Shown here piece after piece: positions 1 through 7,971 of a stretch of 64,000 nt of DNA (position 1 is the stretch's first letter; every line of letters begins with the position of its first letter). This stretch comes from Gilvimarinus algae. GTDB taxonomy: Bacteria; Pseudomonadota; Gammaproteobacteria; Pseudomonadales; Cellvibrionaceae. Both the position numbers and the translations under genes were made by a program. Below the pieces are notes generated by a model. The model saw only the letters and a program-made list of their open reading frames with translations. It was not told where the DNA came from and did not search any database. The DNA is taken from contig NZ_JAULRT010000062.1 in assembly GCF_030518215.1 (NCBI RefSeq), forward strand, positions 248,001 through 312,000. Direction: 5' to 3'.

Positions 1-2
1 TT

Positions 3-356
3 TTTATATTATCCCTGCTGGCACTTGGGCTAAAGCGCTGGTTTTGGGGGCAAGTGCTTGTCAGCTTGGTTGGCCTAGGCTTAAGCATTGGGTTGGCGTT
101 GGAAACCTGGGGACTGATACAGGTCGAGTATGGGATCGGCAGTGGAGGCGCCTGTGGTTTTAAGGCCAATTTTCCCGAGTGGGCACCTTTGGATACCTGG
201 ATGCCCTGGATGTTCGAGGTGCAGGACTTATGTCAGGCAACCCCGGAATTTTTCTGGGGCGTATCTATGACCCACGGGTTGATTGTGACAAGTGCGGGAT
301 TGATAGCACTTTTTTTGTGTGCTGTGATGGGAGCAATTTTTCGGCGAGGCGCATAA
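3..356 (+). CDS. dsbB: Disulfide bond formation protein DsbB (5' end missing)
   Basis: Inner-membrane quinone reductase that reoxidises DsbA. The reading frame is open from the left edge (codons from base 3), so the N-terminus and the first periplasmic CxxC pair lie outside the window; the GTG at 54 is internal. What is visible: two hydrophobic helices flanking a periplasmic loop with two cysteines about 26 residues apart (ACGFKANFP ... FEVQDLC), with the PLDTWMPWMFEVQ stretch typical of DsbB loop 2. A last helix and a basic C-terminus (FRRGA) follow. Family assignment is from motif recall and is quite secure; which DsbB paralogue it is cannot be told. Confidence 0.85.
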   Translation, partial: FILSLLALGLKRWFWGQVLVSLVGLGLSIGLALETWGLIQVEYGIGSGGACGFKANFPEWAPLDTWMPWMFEVQDLCQATPEFFWGVSMTHGLIVTSAGLIALFLCAVMGAIFRRGA

Positions 357-397
357 TTTAGTCTGCGGCTTACCTAGTGATTACAAGGGAGTGAGTC

Positions 398-859
398 ATG
401 TACAGACCAATCGGTGTACTCAGTGTAATAAGCCTGCTGGCGGCCTGCGGTGGATCGGATTCTCACCAAAGCGTGGATTTTGAACCCATTGACTGCCCTG
501 GAGTGTCGTCCCATTCGGCGTATGAGGATGAAGTGACAGAAGTGTTTGACACGTCCCACGCCTTTCGCGAATGGTACCTGGCCACCAATTTGAATGAGCA
601 GGTGACCACGCCCGAGGTGGATTTTGATCAGCGGCAGGTGATCGCTATTAACACCGGGTTCAAGCCCTCTCTAAGTTATTCCGTGCAAATCAGTCGTATC
701 GAAGACGAGGGGGATCACTTGATGGTGCACTATGTGGACACCGGGCCGCTCTCCTGTGCTGCGGATGCAGCCATCTCCTATCCCTATTGTGTTGTCGTAA
801 TCGACAAGACCGCAAAAGCCGTGCGTTTTGAAGGCGAGGTAGTGGACGGTTGCGATTGA
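398..859 (+). CDS. Lipoprotein with PrcB_C-like domain
   Basis: 153 aa. N-terminus MYRPIGVLSVISLLAACGG is a lipoprotein signal with lipobox LAAC, so the mature protein should be membrane-anchored on Cys17. The mature part (about residues 70-145) resembles the PrcB C-terminal domain: DFDQRQVIAINTGFKPS, then SYSVQISRIED, then a PYCVVVIDK strand near the end. Cysteines in the mature part may form disulfides, fitting a periplasmic location. SD GGGAG sits 6-7 nt before the ATG. It stands alone downstream of dsbB. Role unknown; the PrcB similarity is by pattern only. Confidence 0.6.
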   Translation: MYRPIGVLSVISLLAACGGSDSHQSVDFEPIDCPGVSSHSAYEDEVTEVFDTSHAFREWYLATNLNEQVTTPEVDFDQRQVIAINTGFKPSLSYSVQISRIEDEGDHLMVHYVDTGPLSCAADAAISYPYCVVVIDKTAKAVRFEGEVVDGCD

Positions 860-914
860 GCACAGAATGAGAGTGCCCTCCATCGATCTCTCACCCTGTT
901 GCCGGGGTAAAGCG

Positions 915-1155
915 GCGCGCTCTCGCCATTGTCTGGCCGCGCTCGCCGTATTTGTAGGGCAGGCAGCACCTCGTTCCCTTGGCGCGTTTTCAATCTGCCG
1001 TCGGGGTTGATCCATAGCCCTTCGCGGGAATGCGCTCGTTGGCTTGGCGCCCGTCCGCAACCGTTCTTTATCGCCTTGCAATAGTCCTCCTGAGCGAATT
1101 TCAGTTCGCGCGCCGCGCCAATGCGCGCAAAGCCTAAGTTGTGTGTCGCCGCCAT
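915..1155 (-). pseudogene. metE: metE remnant: N-terminus joined to C-terminus, centre deleted
   Basis: MetE is the cobalamin-independent methionine synthase, normally about 760 codons. Here about 80 codons remain. From ATG 1155 the frame gives ATHNLGFARIGAARELKFAQ, matching the MetE N-terminus. About 20 codons later comes LWINPDGRLKTR, which matches the MetE C-terminal LWVNPDCGLKTR region with the cysteine lost, then EVLPALQ. The final helix (SAARQWRERA) lies in another frame. ERIPAKG, which should precede LWINPD, lies in the third frame, so small frameshifts have accumulated. A good SD (GGGAGG, 5 nt before ATG) and the divergent position next to metR are preserved. This is an old internal deletion; homology is by recall of E. 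coli MetE ends. Confidence 0.8.
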
Positions 1156-1232
1156 CAATGCCTCCCATGTCAGGTGGCCGCAGTCTAAGCCCTGTTAACC
1201 ATGACTAATAATGGTATTATTTTGTTTTTATA

Positions 1233-1245
1233 TGAGACTGGCTCA
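1233..1245. promoter_or_regulatory. Candidate MetR-type box
   Basis: TGAG-N5-CTCA inverted repeat, close to the MetR consensus TGAA-N5-TTCA, overlapping the first base of the metR start codon and lying in the metR/metE divergent region. An autoregulatory site is inferred from position; each half differs from consensus by one base. Confidence 0.35.
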
Positions 1246-2141
1246 TGAATAAAATCCTCGAGCGACATCATCTGGATATACTCAGGGCGATTGAGAGAGA
1301 GGGCACCCTTACCCGGGCGGCGGATAAGCTTCACCTCACCCAGTCGGCCCTGAGTCATTCGGTCAAAAAGCTTGAGCAGCGTCTGGGCACTTCTTTATGG
1401 GAGAAGGAAGGGCGTCAGCTGCGCCTGAGCGCGGCTGGCCGCTATCTTCTGGGGCTGGCCAACCGTCTTTTACCGCAGTTCGAGCATGCCGAGGCGGTGG
1501 TGGCTCAGATAGCCGCTGGCGAACGGGGTACTTTACGCATAGGTATGGAATGCCACCCCTGCTACCAGTGGATGCTAAAGATAGTGGGCCCTTACCTACA
1601 GGCTTGGCCCAGAGTCGATGTGGACGTCAAACAGCAGTTTCAATTTGGCGGTATGGCCGCGCTTTTTGGCCACGATATCGATCTGCTGGTCACCCCCGAC
1701 CCCCTGCACAAGCCGGGAGTGGTTTTTACCCCGGTGTTTGATTACGAGCAGGTATTGGTTGTGAAGGCCGATCACCCGCTGGCCCAAAAGCCATTTGTTG
1801 AGCCACAGGATCTTATCGATGAGCTGCTCATTTCCTACCCCGTACCCATTGAGCGGCTGGATATTTACAGCTGTTTTCTGATGCCCGCGGGCGTCGCGCC
1901 GCGGCGGCACAAGACCATTGAAACGACGGATATTCTTTTGCACACCGTGGCCGCCGGGCGAGGAGTTGCGGCGCTGCCGCGCTGGCTGGTGGCTGAATAC
2001 GCCGAGCGTTTGCCCCTTGTGGCCTTGCGCCTCGGTGCTCAAGGTGTCGCCAAGCAAATTCACCTGGGGGTGCGCGAAGCCGACAGGCACACCGACTTTG
2101 TTGCGGCCTTTGTCGAGACGGCGGGTCAGGTAAAGTGGTGA
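1245..2141 (+). CDS. metR: LysR-family methionine regulator MetR
   Basis: 298 aa, usual LysR length. The N-terminal winged helix (about residues 5-65) has LTRAADKLHLTQSALSHSVK. The effector domain carries signatures shared with E. coli MetR: IGMECHPCYQWM, FDYEQVLVV..DHPLA and ISYPVPIERLD with a following GVAPRRHKT. MetR uses homocysteine as co-inducer and activates metE/metH. The divergent metE-start remnant supports the identity independently. As metE is destroyed here, MetR presumably acts only on targets elsewhere (metH, metF, metA are the known candidates). The start is the ATG at 1245; only a weak purine stretch precedes it. Confidence 0.88.
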   Translation: MNKILERHHLDILRAIEREGTLTRAADKLHLTQSALSHSVKKLEQRLGTSLWEKEGRQLRLSAAGRYLLGLANRLLPQFEHAEAVVAQIAAGERGTLRIGMECHPCYQWMLKIVGPYLQAWPRVDVDVKQQFQFGGMAALFGHDIDLLVTPDPLHKPGVVFTPVFDYEQVLVVKADHPLAQKPFVEPQDLIDELLISYPVPIERLDIYSCFLMPAGVAPRRHKTIETTDILLHTVAAGRGVAALPRWLVAEYAERLPLVALRLGAQGVAKQIHLGVREADRHTDFVAAFVETAGQVKW

Positions 2142-2208
2142 AAAGGCGCTGGCCCAGAAGGCCGGGCAACTTTAAGGTAAAGAAAAAACAGCAATAAGAG
2201 GTGTTCCC

Positions 2209-3252
2209 GTGTTTCAAACTCTCTACCAAGCAATTCTCCGCCGGATCCCGGCACTTGCCCTGATGCTGGCACTTCCCCTGGCAGCGTTTGCCCACCCCGG
2301 TCACTACACCGTTACCAAGCACGATAATGTGCCCTGGGTGGTGGCCGACGGCAAAAACCTGACCCTGGATATCTATTCGCCGAAAACCGACGATACCAAG
2401 CGCCCGGTGGTGGTGATTTACCACGGCGGCGGTTGGCTGATCAACAACGAAAGCGTTATGGACGCCATGAGCCAGTACCTGGCCGAGGAGGGCGGTTACG
2501 TGGTGGCCAACATGAACTACCGCCTGCTGCCGGACAACGACAACACCACCACCATGAACGAGATCGTCGAGGATGTGTTTGGCGGCTTGCTCTGGGTGAA
2601 GGCACATATCGCTGAGTATGGCGGCGATCCGTCGCGCATTGCCGTGACCGGTGACAGCGCAGGAGGTCACTTGACGTCCATGATTTTGACCCGCGGGAGG
2701 GCGCTCGAGTCCGATGGGTTTGGCGGCGAGAGCCTGGGCTTTACCCCAAGCTGGTTGCCCGAGGGTAAAACCGCCGAGCAGGTCGCCGCAGAGGATGGCC
2801 TGGCGGTGCAGGCGGCCGTCGTCAGCTACGGCGCTTTTGATATGCTCGCCGCGGCGCGTGGCGGGTTTGAATCGCCACAGAATATGTTCTGGCAATTTGC
2901 CCAGACCGACGCGCGCGGTATATTTGGCAGTGATATCAATCCGCAGGATCACCCGCTTTACTACCAGGCGGTTTCGCCCGTTTACCACATTCCGCAAAAC
3001 AGTGAGTACCCACTGCCGCCGCAACTGCACCATGTCGGTAGCGAAGACACCACCACGCCGCCAGAGGCGGTGGCCGCCTATGTGGACAAACTCAAAGCAG
3101 CGGGCCAGCCAGCGACCCTTAAAATCTATGAGGGCAAGAACCACGCTTATATGGATACCGGCTGCCTGGAAGTATTTGGCAGCTGCTTTGACACTCACGC
3201 CGTGCCCGTGCTGGAAAAGGACATACTGCCGTTTCTCGAGGCGAATTTGTGA
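2209..3252 (+). CDS. Secreted alpha/beta hydrolase (esterase, HSL/BD-FAE type)
   Basis: 347 aa, GTG start with AAGAGG 6-7 nt upstream. Signal peptide of about 28 residues ending AAFA|HP. Oxyanion motif HGGGW at 72-76; nucleophile elbow GDSAGG with Ser150; probable acid in SEDTTTPP (about residue 280) and His in GKNHAYMD (about 305), so the triad looks complete. Cysteines near the C-terminus (GCLEVFGSCFD) could form a disulfide. This fold covers carboxyl-esterases acting on small acyl or acetyl esters, including plant-polymer esterases; the substrate cannot be read from sequence. It follows metR by 67 nt but need not be co-regulated. Confidence 0.8.
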   Translation: MFQTLYQAILRRIPALALMLALPLAAFAHPGHYTVTKHDNVPWVVADGKNLTLDIYSPKTDDTKRPVVVIYHGGGWLINNESVMDAMSQYLAEEGGYVVANMNYRLLPDNDNTTTMNEIVEDVFGGLLWVKAHIAEYGGDPSRIAVTGDSAGGHLTSMILTRGRALESDGFGGESLGFTPSWLPEGKTAEQVAAEDGLAVQAAVVSYGAFDMLAAARGGFESPQNMFWQFAQTDARGIFGSDINPQDHPLYYQAVSPVYHIPQNSEYPLPPQLHHVGSEDTTTPPEAVAAYVDKLKAAGQPATLKIYEGKNHAYMDTGCLEVFGSCFDTHAVPVLEKDILPFLEANL

Positions 3253-3257
3253 TCACG

Positions 3258-3280
3258 GGGCCCGGCTTTGGGTCGGGCCC
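3258..3280 (+). terminator. GC-rich stem-loop after the esterase gene
   Basis: GGGCCCG / CGGGCCC with a 9-nt loop, 6 nt past the stop codon. No T-run follows, so termination is only inferred. Confidence 0.4.
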
Positions 3281-3469
3281 AGAAACTGAGCTCCGCCGCG
3301 TTTATGCGGTCCTGCATCTGCGGCGAAGGACGGGGTATAACCGCGCATGAACCTAGCGACGGTAGCTGCCTGTGTTAAAGTTGTCGTCAAAGCGTGTTAG
3401 CAGCCTACTGGGATGGGACCCGATACAAACACCCACGTGGGCACTACATCGGATTAAGGTGGGGTAACC

Positions 3470-4096
3470 ATGGGGCGATGGACACTTGGAGCCAGCTTGG
3501 GGGTGTTACTGGCGCAGAGCGCTTGGGCTTTACAAGTCACGGTAATGGACGCCGAGGGCGAGCCGCTGGAAGACGCTGTGGTGTGGGTCAGCGGCACGCC
3601 AGTGGCGGCTGGGCTCAGTACCACTGAATTCATTATGGATCAAAAAGATCGCGAGTTTGTGCCCCATGTGCTGCCGGTGCCCCTTGGCAGCCGGGTCGCC
3701 TTTCCCAACTCCGACTCGATCATGCACCATGTGTACTCTTTCTCTCCGGTCAAGACGTTCGAAATCAAACTCTATAAAGAGACACCGCGCGAGCCCTTGT
3801 TGTTCGACAAGCCCGGCGTTGTGGAAGTCGGATGCAATATTCACGACTGGATGCTCGGCTATATTATTGTGGTGGACGGCGGTGTTTACGCGCAGACCAA
3901 CGCCGAGGGCGTAGCGCAGTTGCGCGCACCCGCGCAGGCGACATCGGTGAGTGTCTGGCACTCGCGCTTTGCGCGTATCGGCCAGGTGGAAAACCACGAA
4001 CTGGCAGCGGCCCACGCCGATACCGAAGTTGTGATTCGCCAGCCACTCAAACCACCGCTGCAAGACTATGGTGTGGACGAGTTTGATGCCTACTAA
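3470..4096 (+). CDS. Periplasmic cupredoxin (methylamine utilisation/plastocyanin-like)
   Basis: 208 aa. Signal peptide of about 20 residues (ends QSAWA|LQ). Residues 20-135 form a cupredoxin-like domain with all type 1 copper ligands visible: His in SIMHHVYSF (86/87) and Cys122, His125, Met128 in GCNIHDWM. The C-terminal part (about 137-190) looks like a small beta-sandwich with NAEGVAQLRAP, as in carboxypeptidase-regulatory-like domains. Such proteins are often named methylamine utilisation proteins, but no mau genes are here. SD AAGGTGGGG precedes the ATG. It overlaps the next gene by 11 nt, so it is probably translated with that outer-membrane protein. Confidence 0.75.
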   Translation: MGRWTLGASLGVLLAQSAWALQVTVMDAEGEPLEDAVVWVSGTPVAAGLSTTEFIMDQKDREFVPHVLPVPLGSRVAFPNSDSIMHHVYSFSPVKTFEIKLYKETPREPLLFDKPGVVEVGCNIHDWMLGYIIVVDGGVYAQTNAEGVAQLRAPAQATSVSVWHSRFARIGQVENHELAAAHADTEVVIRQPLKPPLQDYGVDEFDAY

Positions 4097-5330
4097 CCCC
4101 CAAAAAACCTTAGCCTTATGGCTCGTGCTGGTTGTCGTTTGCGCGTTGCCGAAACTGAGCTTGGCCGCCCAGTTTAAGGGCTTGGTGCAACTGCGTTACA
4201 CCGACTCGGAAAACCCGGATTCCTGGCTCTACCGTGGCTCAGGACTCTATCGTTACAGCGAGCAACACAACGGCCTCACGCTGGGCTCCTCGGTGCTGAG
4301 TCTACGCCAGGAGCTCGGCTCTGCATTCTCAGCGCACGCGGTTGTCCAGGCCCATCGCGATGAAAATATCGAACTCGGCTTTACCGAAGCTTACGTGCGC
4401 TACAAACCGCTTTTGCCTAGCGGCTATGAATGGCAGTTGCAAGTGGGTGGGTTTTATCCGGCTCTCTCTTTGGAAAACCCGGATATTGGCTGGACATCGC
4501 CCTACCTGTACACCAACTCCGCTATCAATAGCTGGGTGGGCGAAGAGCTGCGCACCTTTGGCGCCGAGTTGACTCTGGGCCGCCCCGGCCGACGCTTCAA
4601 CAGTCCGCATTCGCTTGAGCTGGTGGGTGCGGTGTACAAAGCCAATGATCCGGCCGGCAGTTTGCTCGCCTGGCGCGGCTTTGCCATTCACGATCGGCAG
4701 TCGTTATTTAACGAGCGCATTCCCTTCGCCGATAACCCGGCCTTTGACACGCCCCAGCTGCGCTGGCAGGCCAACGATGTCTTGCCGTTTAGCGAGGTGG
4801 ATGGCCGCTTTGGTTACTATCTGGGCGGCCACTGGGATTACTACAAACGCTCGCAGTTGCGGCTGTACTACTACGATAACAATGGTGATCCGGCCTCTTT
4901 AAATGAACAGAGCGGACAGTACGCCTGGGATACCCGATTTTGGTCGTTGTCCTGGCTGTTTAAGCTGACCGACAATACCCGCTTAATCACCCAAGCGATT
5001 CAAGGCTCGACGGCGATGGGTGATACTCGCGGCGTGAACAACGATTACCGCGCATGGTTTTTGTTGCTAAGCCATAGTCTGGGCGCACACCGCATCAGCG
5101 CGCGCTACGACGATTTTGAAGTCATCGATAACGACCACTGGGCCTTTGATCCGAACAACAGCCACGGCGAGAGCCTGGCCGTTGCCTGGCGCTACCGCCT
5201 GGATAAACACTGGCAGGTGGGGGCAGAGGTCTCGCGAGTGGACAGCTATGTGGAAAACCGTCAGCTGTGGTGGGAGGCGGAAAACGCCAGCCAGACCCAA
5301 TGGCAAGTGAATTTTCAGTACCGCTTTTAA
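4086..5330 (+). CDS. Outer-membrane beta-barrel protein
   Basis: 414 aa from the ATG at 4086. The ATG at 4068 would add VWTSL before the real signal peptide (MPTNPQKTLALWLVLVVVCA, cleaved after SLAA), so 4086 is preferred. The mature protein is rich in alternating aromatic/polar strands (LQLQVGGFYPALS, RLYYYDNNG, LAVAWRYRL) and ends in F after FQYR, the usual C-terminal Phe signal for barrel insertion by BamA. No known porin was recognised. The 11-nt overlap with the cupredoxin gene suggests a redox or metal-linked function, but that is inference. Confidence 0.65.
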   Translation: MPTNPQKTLALWLVLVVVCALPKLSLAAQFKGLVQLRYTDSENPDSWLYRGSGLYRYSEQHNGLTLGSSVLSLRQELGSAFSAHAVVQAHRDENIELGFTEAYVRYKPLLPSGYEWQLQVGGFYPALSLENPDIGWTSPYLYTNSAINSWVGEELRTFGAELTLGRPGRRFNSPHSLELVGAVYKANDPAGSLLAWRGFAIHDRQSLFNERIPFADNPAFDTPQLRWQANDVLPFSEVDGRFGYYLGGHWDYYKRSQLRLYYYDNNGDPASLNEQSGQYAWDTRFWSLSWLFKLTDNTRLITQAIQGSTAMGDTRGVNNDYRAWFLLLSHSLGAHRISARYDDFEVIDNDHWAFDPNNSHGESLAVAWRYRLDKHWQVGAEVSRVDSYVENRQLWWEAENASQTQWQVNFQYRF

Positions 5331-5388
5331 AAATCTATCGACGCGAGAACGGCATCAAACCAATTGCACTATCAGTTATATCGTTCAC

Positions 5389-5721
5389 TATCGCAGCACA
5401 GCGAGGGTGACAATAAAATCGATCAGTACGCTCGCTTTTGTTGCCAGGTTTCAGCGGCACAGGGAAGTGCCGCCGCCGGGCTTGCCCCGGACGCGAGTCC
5501 TCGCTGAGCCAGATATTCCGCGCAATATCGCAGTGCAGCGAGGGTGACAATAAAACCGATCAGTACGCTCGCTTTTGTTGCCAGGTTTCAGCGGCACAGG
5601 GAAGTGCCGCCGCCGGGCTTGCCCCGGACGCGAGTCCTCGCTAAGCCAGATATTCCGTGCAATATCGCAGTGCAGCGAGGGTGACAATAAAATCGATCAG
5701 GACGATCGCTTTTATTGCCAG
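5389..5721. repeat. 137-bp tandem repeat, about 2.4 copies
   Basis: Two full copies (5389-5525, 5526-5662) and a partial third (5663-5721), at an exact period of 137 bp with very few differences. Each unit holds several stem-loops: GGCAC/GTGCC, CCGGG/CCCGG, and a long imperfect palindrome starting at TGACAATAAAA. The array fills the 409-bp gap between the outer-membrane protein gene and the TTG-start gene at 5740. Short reading frames in it are by-products of the repeat. It is not a CRISPR: unit too long, no spacers. Confidence 0.95.
5682..5720 (+). promoter_or_regulatory. Long imperfect hairpin just before an RBS
   Basis: Arms 5682-5698 and 5704-5720 pair with two mismatches in 17 (TGACAATAAAATCGATC against GATCGCTTTTATTGCCA) around a 5-nt loop. 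It lies 7 nt before the AGGAGG of the next gene. The same structure recurs in the two upstream repeat units. A role in controlling the downstream gene is possible but unproven. Confidence 0.5.
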
Positions 5722-5739
5722 ATAAATAGGAGGTTTCTT

Positions 5740-6105
5740 TTGACCGACACCACAACCATTCCCGATTCTGCCGAGCCTTTGGTGCTCGAGAAAAACGACT
5801 GGCGTGTAGAGATTCACCTGCGCCGCGATGAAGATGAAATCGCCACGCTTCTCGCCTACGCCGGGCGTGAGCACACCCCTGAGCGTGCCATGCATCAGGG
5901 CCCCTTTCAGCGTATTGATCAGGCCATAGGCGCGCGGCGCGCCATTGTCGGCGCCATGCTGGCAGATGGCTATCGGTTGCTTGAGGAGGAGTTACCCATT
6001 TGGACCTTGAATGCACAGCGCGACATTAACAGTATCCGCGAGCGCAAAGAGCTAAGCAGTGCCAGCTATAAATTTGATCCGAAAGACGTATTTCTGGATT
6101 GGTAA
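5740..6105 (+). CDS. Small protein of unknown function, TTG start
   Basis: 121 aa. The frame is open far upstream through the 137-bp repeats, but a perfect AGGAGG at 5728-5733 places the start at TTG 5740 (6-nt spacing). No signal peptide or membrane segment. Charged and soluble: WRVEIHLRRDEDEIATLLAY near the N-terminus, then GARRAIVGAMLADGYRLLEE and a C-terminal YKFDPKDVFLDW. Family not recognised. It converges on the flotillin operon and shares hairpins with it at 6116-6180. Its location right after the repeat array is the odd feature. Confidence 0.6.
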   Translation: MTDTTTIPDSAEPLVLEKNDWRVEIHLRRDEDEIATLLAYAGREHTPERAMHQGPFQRIDQAIGARRAIVGAMLADGYRLLEEELPIWTLNAQRDINSIRERKELSSASYKFDPKDVFLDW

Positions 6106-6115
6106 TTGGAAAGCC

Positions 6116-6180
6116 GGTACGCCGAGCATTTCGAGCTCGGCGTACCTCGACTCATGAGCCGAAGAGGTCGTGAGTCGGGG
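6116..6180. terminator. Two stem-loops between convergent genes
   Basis: First: perfect 11-bp stem GGTACGCCGAG/CTCGGCGTACC (6116-6126, 6136-6146). Second: CGACTCA/TGAGTCG arms at about 6148-6176. They lie between the convergent 5740 gene and the flotillin gene and probably end both transcripts; no strong T-run. Confidence 0.55.
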
Positions 6181-6210
6181 GCTTGCTTAGGCGCTTTTTG
6201 CTGCTAGCGC

Positions 6211-7941
6211 TTAAACGGTTTCGAGATCCTCATCGTCGGCCTGCGTTTTTTGCTGTTGGCTTTGGTCTTTCTTGTCTGCATTTGTGAGAGTGGCGCTGTC
6301 ATCGGCAGATTGCTCTGTTTCGCCAGCCGCCTTCTGATCAAACAGTTTGCCGTCGATGATCGCCCGCGGGTCCATATTTTCCAGGCCGATCTCTTTCAAA
6401 ATGGAATCGAGCAGCGGCACATTAGCGCGATGCTTGAGCATGGCATTGACCAGTTGGTCGGAGAGGTTGCCACCGCCTGCGCTGGCGTTTGAACCACCGT
6501 CACTAAAGCCAGGGGCGCCGTTGATGTCGAAAATCTTGATGCTGTCGATTTTTTCGGCGGGTTTCATGGCTTGCTCCATGATCTTCGGCAGCTGGGCGAT
6601 CATCTCCATGCGCTCTGCGAAGGAAATCTGATCCAAGCTCAAAAGGTTTTTCGCCTCGTTGAGCTGGCGGGCTCCATCGGCTTCGGCCTCGGCTTTCACA
6701 CGTATCGCACCGGCCTCGGCGTCAGCGGTGACGCGCACGGCTTCTGCCTCGTCGTTGGCGGCCGATTTACGCGCTTCTGCTTCCACGGTAATGCCAATGG
6801 CTTCGCGCTCGGCAGCCTCTTTCGCCTTGATCACGACAATGTGCTTCTCACGCTCGGCGCGTGCTGTTTCACGCACGGTGGTCACGTTTTCCTCTTTGGC
6901 CACGGCCTGCGCTCTGGCGTCGTCGGCTTCGGCAGCTGCGCGGGACTCTTCCTTGGATTTTTCGGCAATGGCGATTTTCTCGTCCTGGCTGGCCAGTTCG
7001 AGACGCTTGCGCTTCTCAATGTCGCGATTCTGGGTTTCTTCCTGCATGGCGATGCGGGCAAGCTCCACAGAGCGACTGGAGGCAATGTCGGCCTCTTCGG
7101 CTTCGCGGCGGCGCTCGGCGGCGACGCGGGCAATATCAGATTGTTGGCTTGCCCGGCGGTTTTCAATCTCCTGAGCTTGGTCCAGGCGGGCGAACTCCTC
7201 GTCCTGCTGAATGGCCAGTTGGCGCTTTGCCGCCTCGGTGGATTTGGACTGAATCTGCACCATGGTTTCCTGCTCGATATCATTGCGGATCTTGCGGCGT
7301 GATTCCAGTTGCTCTGTCAATTTGGTCAGACCTTCGGCGTCAAAGGCATTCTCTGCGTTAAAGTATTCCTTGGCGGTTTGATCCAGCCCGGTCAAAGAAA
7401 CTGACTCCAGCTCCAAGCCGTTTTTGAATAAATCCTCGGCGCAGCTGGTCTGGACTTCCTGAACAAACGAGACACGAGATTCGTGCAGCTCCTCCATGGT
7501 CATGCCTGCAGCCACTGAGCGCAAAACATCCACGAACTTACCTTCAACCAGGGCCTTTAGCTCTTCAGGACGCTGGGTGCGTCCGCCAAGGGTTTGTGCG
7601 GCTGTGGCGATGGATTCGTTATTGGGCTTCACCCGCACATAAAACTCGGCGGTGACATCCACCCGCAGCCTGTCTTTGGTGATCAGTGCCTGGTCATTCG
7701 AGCGGCGCACCTCAAGGCGCAGCGTGTTCATATTGACGTAAATAATTTCGTGCAGCACCGGTAACACAATGGCGCCGCCGTCTTTAATAATTTTCTCGCC
7801 GCCAAAACCGGTTCGAACAAACGCCCGCTCTTTGTTGGCTCTGGTATAGAGTCTGGCGAAAATCATACCGATAATCATCAGGCCGACAAAAGAGACGCCG
7901 GCAACGATGAGAATAAATGTTAGGTTACTTGCCTGTTCCAT
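6211..7941 (-). CDS. yqiK: Flotillin/SPFH family membrane protein (YqiK-like)
   Basis: 576 aa. One N-terminal transmembrane helix (residues about 8-30, FILIVAGVSFVGLMIIGMIF), an SPFH/band 7 domain (about 35-200, with FVRTGFGGEKII and RVDVTAEFYVRV), then a long Ala/Glu-rich coiled coil (about 210-450: AEAEADGARQLNEAKNL) and a low-complexity acidic tail (DDEDLETV). Flotillins form detergent-resistant scaffolds at the inner membrane. Last gene of a four-gene operon with the OB-fold protein, PspA and an RHH-like protein; the same partnership (yqiJ-yqiK, PspA relatives) is known in other Gammaproteobacteria and is linked to envelope stress. SD AAGGA before ATG. Confidence 0.9.
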   Translation of the reverse strand: MEQASNLTFILIVAGVSFVGLMIIGMIFARLYTRANKERAFVRTGFGGEKIIKDGGAIVLPVLHEIIYVNMNTLRLEVRRSNDQALITKDRLRVDVTAEFYVRVKPNNESIATAAQTLGGRTQRPEELKALVEGKFVDVLRSVAAGMTMEELHESRVSFVQEVQTSCAEDLFKNGLELESVSLTGLDQTAKEYFNAENAFDAEGLTKLTEQLESRRKIRNDIEQETMVQIQSKSTEAAKRQLAIQQDEEFARLDQAQEIENRRASQQSDIARVAAERRREAEEADIASSRSVELARIAMQEETQNRDIEKRKRLELASQDEKIAIAEKSKEESRAAAEADDARAQAVAKEENVTTVRETARAEREKHIVVIKAKEAAEREAIGITVEAEARKSAANDEAEAVRVTADAEAGAIRVKAEAEADGARQLNEAKNLLSLDQISFAERMEMIAQLPKIMEQAMKPAEKIDSIKIFDINGAPGFSDGGSNASAGGGNLSDQLVNAMLKHRANVPLLDSILKEIGLENMDPRAIIDGKLFDQKAAGETEQSADDSATLTNADKKDQSQQQKTQADDEDLETV

Positions 7942-7971
7942 TTGAATGTTCCTTTTTAACGGGGGAGAGCT

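Noticed and set aside
671-1168. Minus-strand frames of 165 and 124 codons beyond metE
   Set aside because: Their only recognisable content is MetE N- and C-terminal pieces; treated as a pseudogene, not as genes.
1828-3198. 456-codon open frame on the minus strand under metR and the esterase
   Set aside because: Antisense to two well-supported genes with clear motifs; its residues are shadow-like and match no family.
5389-5721. CRISPR array
   Set aside because: Repeat unit of 137 bp is tandem without spacers and no cas genes are present.
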